5,991 nucleotides of DNA. Source: an uncultured beta proteobacterium (GTDB lineage Bacteria > Pseudomonadota > Gammaproteobacteria > Burkholderiales > Burkholderiaceae_C). Every line of letters starts with the position of its first letter. The stretch's first letter is position 1. Both the position numbers and the translations under genes were made by a program. Location of the stretch: NCBI GenBank assembly GCA_903834645.1, contig CAILKA010000233.1, forward strand, positions 1-5,991, given 5' to 3'. The notes below the pieces were generated by a model. It searched no databases, was not told the DNA's origin, and saw only the letters and a list, made by a program, of their open reading frames with translations. Below are positions 5,199-5,991 of the stretch, in pieces.

Positions 5199-5991
5199 TC
5201 AGCTCCGCAGGGGCTGTGCAACGGGTGGGGCGAGGCTCGCGTGCTCAGCCAGCCAGCGCTGCGCGCGCGTGCCGTCGCCCTGCGAGGGGTGGAAGTCGGC
5301 GTCGAAGTAGCGGCACCACGCACGCCACTGAAGGCGCACGAGGCCACCCTCGCGGCCGAAGAGGTGGGTCCAGGCGCTGCGCCAGGTCGCAAGCTGCCAC
5401 AAGGCCCCGTCGCGCCAGAGGTTGTGCAGCGTCTGGCGCAGCACGTCGGTGACGAAGTGCCAGGTCACGATGCGCAAGAAGCGCCGGCGCCATGTGTGGT
5501 TCCCGCCCAGGGCCTGGTACAGGTCGAAGGCGGTGCAGCGGTGCTCGCTCTCCTCGCTCGAGTGCCACAGCCACAGGTCACGCAGGCGCGGCTCCGCGCC
5601 CTCGAGCATCTCGGGGTGGGTGAGCAGGTGCTCGGCCAGCAGCGCCGTGAGGTGCTCGGTGGCCGCGGTGACGGCCAGCCAGGCTCGGGGCTCGTCGCCG
5701 GCCAGCCGCTTCAGGCGTGCCAGGCGTCGGTGGATGCGCGGCTCCCAGTGGTTCACGAGGCCTTGCGCGGCCAGGTGCGCGTTGAAGAGCTCGTGCACGC
5801 GGCGGTGCGTGGCTTCCTGCCCGATGAAGCCGCGCGCCTCGGCCTCGAAGCGCGCGTGGGCTGCCGGGTCGCGCTGCGCGAGCCGGGCCAGGCCCATGCG
5901 CACGGAGTCGATGAAGGTCTGCTCACCGGCCGGAAAGCTCATCGACAGCGCGTTGAAGAGCGCGCTGCGGAAGGCATCGCCGCCGTTCCAC
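5199..5991 (-). CDS. Predicted metal-dependent hydrolase (PF10118/COG3687-type), N-terminus beyond the window
   Basis: The reading frame is open to the right edge, so the N-terminus is missing; 263 residues are visible, beginning WNGGDAFRSALFNALSMSF. I recognise the PF10118-type family annotated as predicted metal-dependent hydrolase from SMSFPAGEQTFIDSVR near the start, GFIGQEATHRRVHELFN, TEHLTALLAEHLL and WHSSEESEHRCTAFDLY. Counting from the methionine of MSFPAGEQ, candidate metal ligands are E7, E43 and H46 (ExxH), E96, and E131 and H134 (ExxH). That arrangement resembles ferritin-like di-iron helical bundles. The protein is rich in histidine, arginine and tryptophan, with no obvious signal peptide in the visible part. 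The internal ATG at 5942 is not the true start, because conserved sequence continues upstream of it. It precedes the SDR gene by 13 bases and is probably co-transcribed with it. The biochemical function is not established as far as I know; the hydrolase name is a database label. Confidence 0.85.
   Translation of the reverse strand, partial: WNGGDAFRSALFNALSMSFPAGEQTFIDSVRMGLARLAQRDPAAHARFEAEARGFIGQEATHRRVHELFNAHLAAQGLVNHWEPRIHRRLARLKRLAGDEPRAWLAVTAATEHLTALLAEHLLTHPEMLEGAEPRLRDLWLWHSSEESEHRCTAFDLYQALGGNHTWRRRFLRIVTWHFVTDVLRQTLHNLWRDGALWQLATWRSAWTHLFGREGGLVRLQWRAWCRYFDADFHPSQGDGTRAQRWLAEHASLAPPVAQPLRS

Noticed and set aside
5186..5392. N-terminal extension of the minus-strand SDR by 69 codons
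   Set aside because: The extension overlaps the upstream hydrolase gene, has no conserved sequence, and the start at 5185 has a good ribosome-binding site directly before the Rossmann fold.
4394..5452. 352-codon plus-strand open frame opposite the SDR and hydrolase genes
   Set aside because: It overlaps two well-supported minus-strand genes and has Arg/Ala/His-rich composition without recognisable domains.

Overview
The window is a G+C-rich piece of bacterial chromosome. Codons strongly prefer G or C at the third position, which is why nearly every gene has long antisense shadow frames. Protein resemblances (a ThrH-type phosphatase, a PF10118-type hydrolase, a thiolase/SCP2 pair, a peroxisomal-reductase-like SDR) suggest a betaproteobacterium, most likely Burkholderiales. 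This is inference from remembered family resemblance, not a search. No RNA gene, insertion sequence, CRISPR array or phage gene is visible, and no gap between genes exceeds about 110 bases.

Layout. Positions 24-521 (minus) hold a broken thiolase: the start, the nucleophile region and the C-terminus are recognisable, but about half the gene is missing and the frame is shifted. Just upstream of it, also on minus, is an intact single-domain SCP2 sterol-carrier-like gene (580-876). An 88-base divergent spacer separates this pair from a plus-strand series: an SDR of the peroxisomal trans-2-enoyl-CoA reductase type (965-1855), a hotdog-fold acyl-CoA thioesterase resembling YigI (1902-2402), a membrane-anchored HtrA/Deg protease with one PDZ domain (2482-3639), and thrH (3749-4369). 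thrH converges, with only three bases between stop codons, on a minus-strand pair: a classical SDR (4373-5185) preceded by a PF10118-type predicted metal-dependent hydrolase that runs off the right edge (5199-5991).

How the genes fit together. Thiolase, SCP2, enoyl/dienoyl-CoA reductase-like SDR and acyl-CoA thioesterase all point to acyl-CoA handling, so the left half looks like a fatty-acid degradation neighbourhood whose thiolase has been lost. The protease (envelope quality control) and ThrH (serine/threonine-related phosphate chemistry) appear to be unrelated housekeeping genes. The minus-strand hydrolase/SDR pair is probably one transcript, since 13 bases separate the two and the SDR ribosome-binding site lies in that gap.

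I found no clear evidence for a wholly new system. The points most worth checking are the decayed thiolase, the non-canonical active-site region of the first SDR, and the paired ExxH motifs in the hydrolase, which look more like a di-iron helical bundle than a hydrolase.
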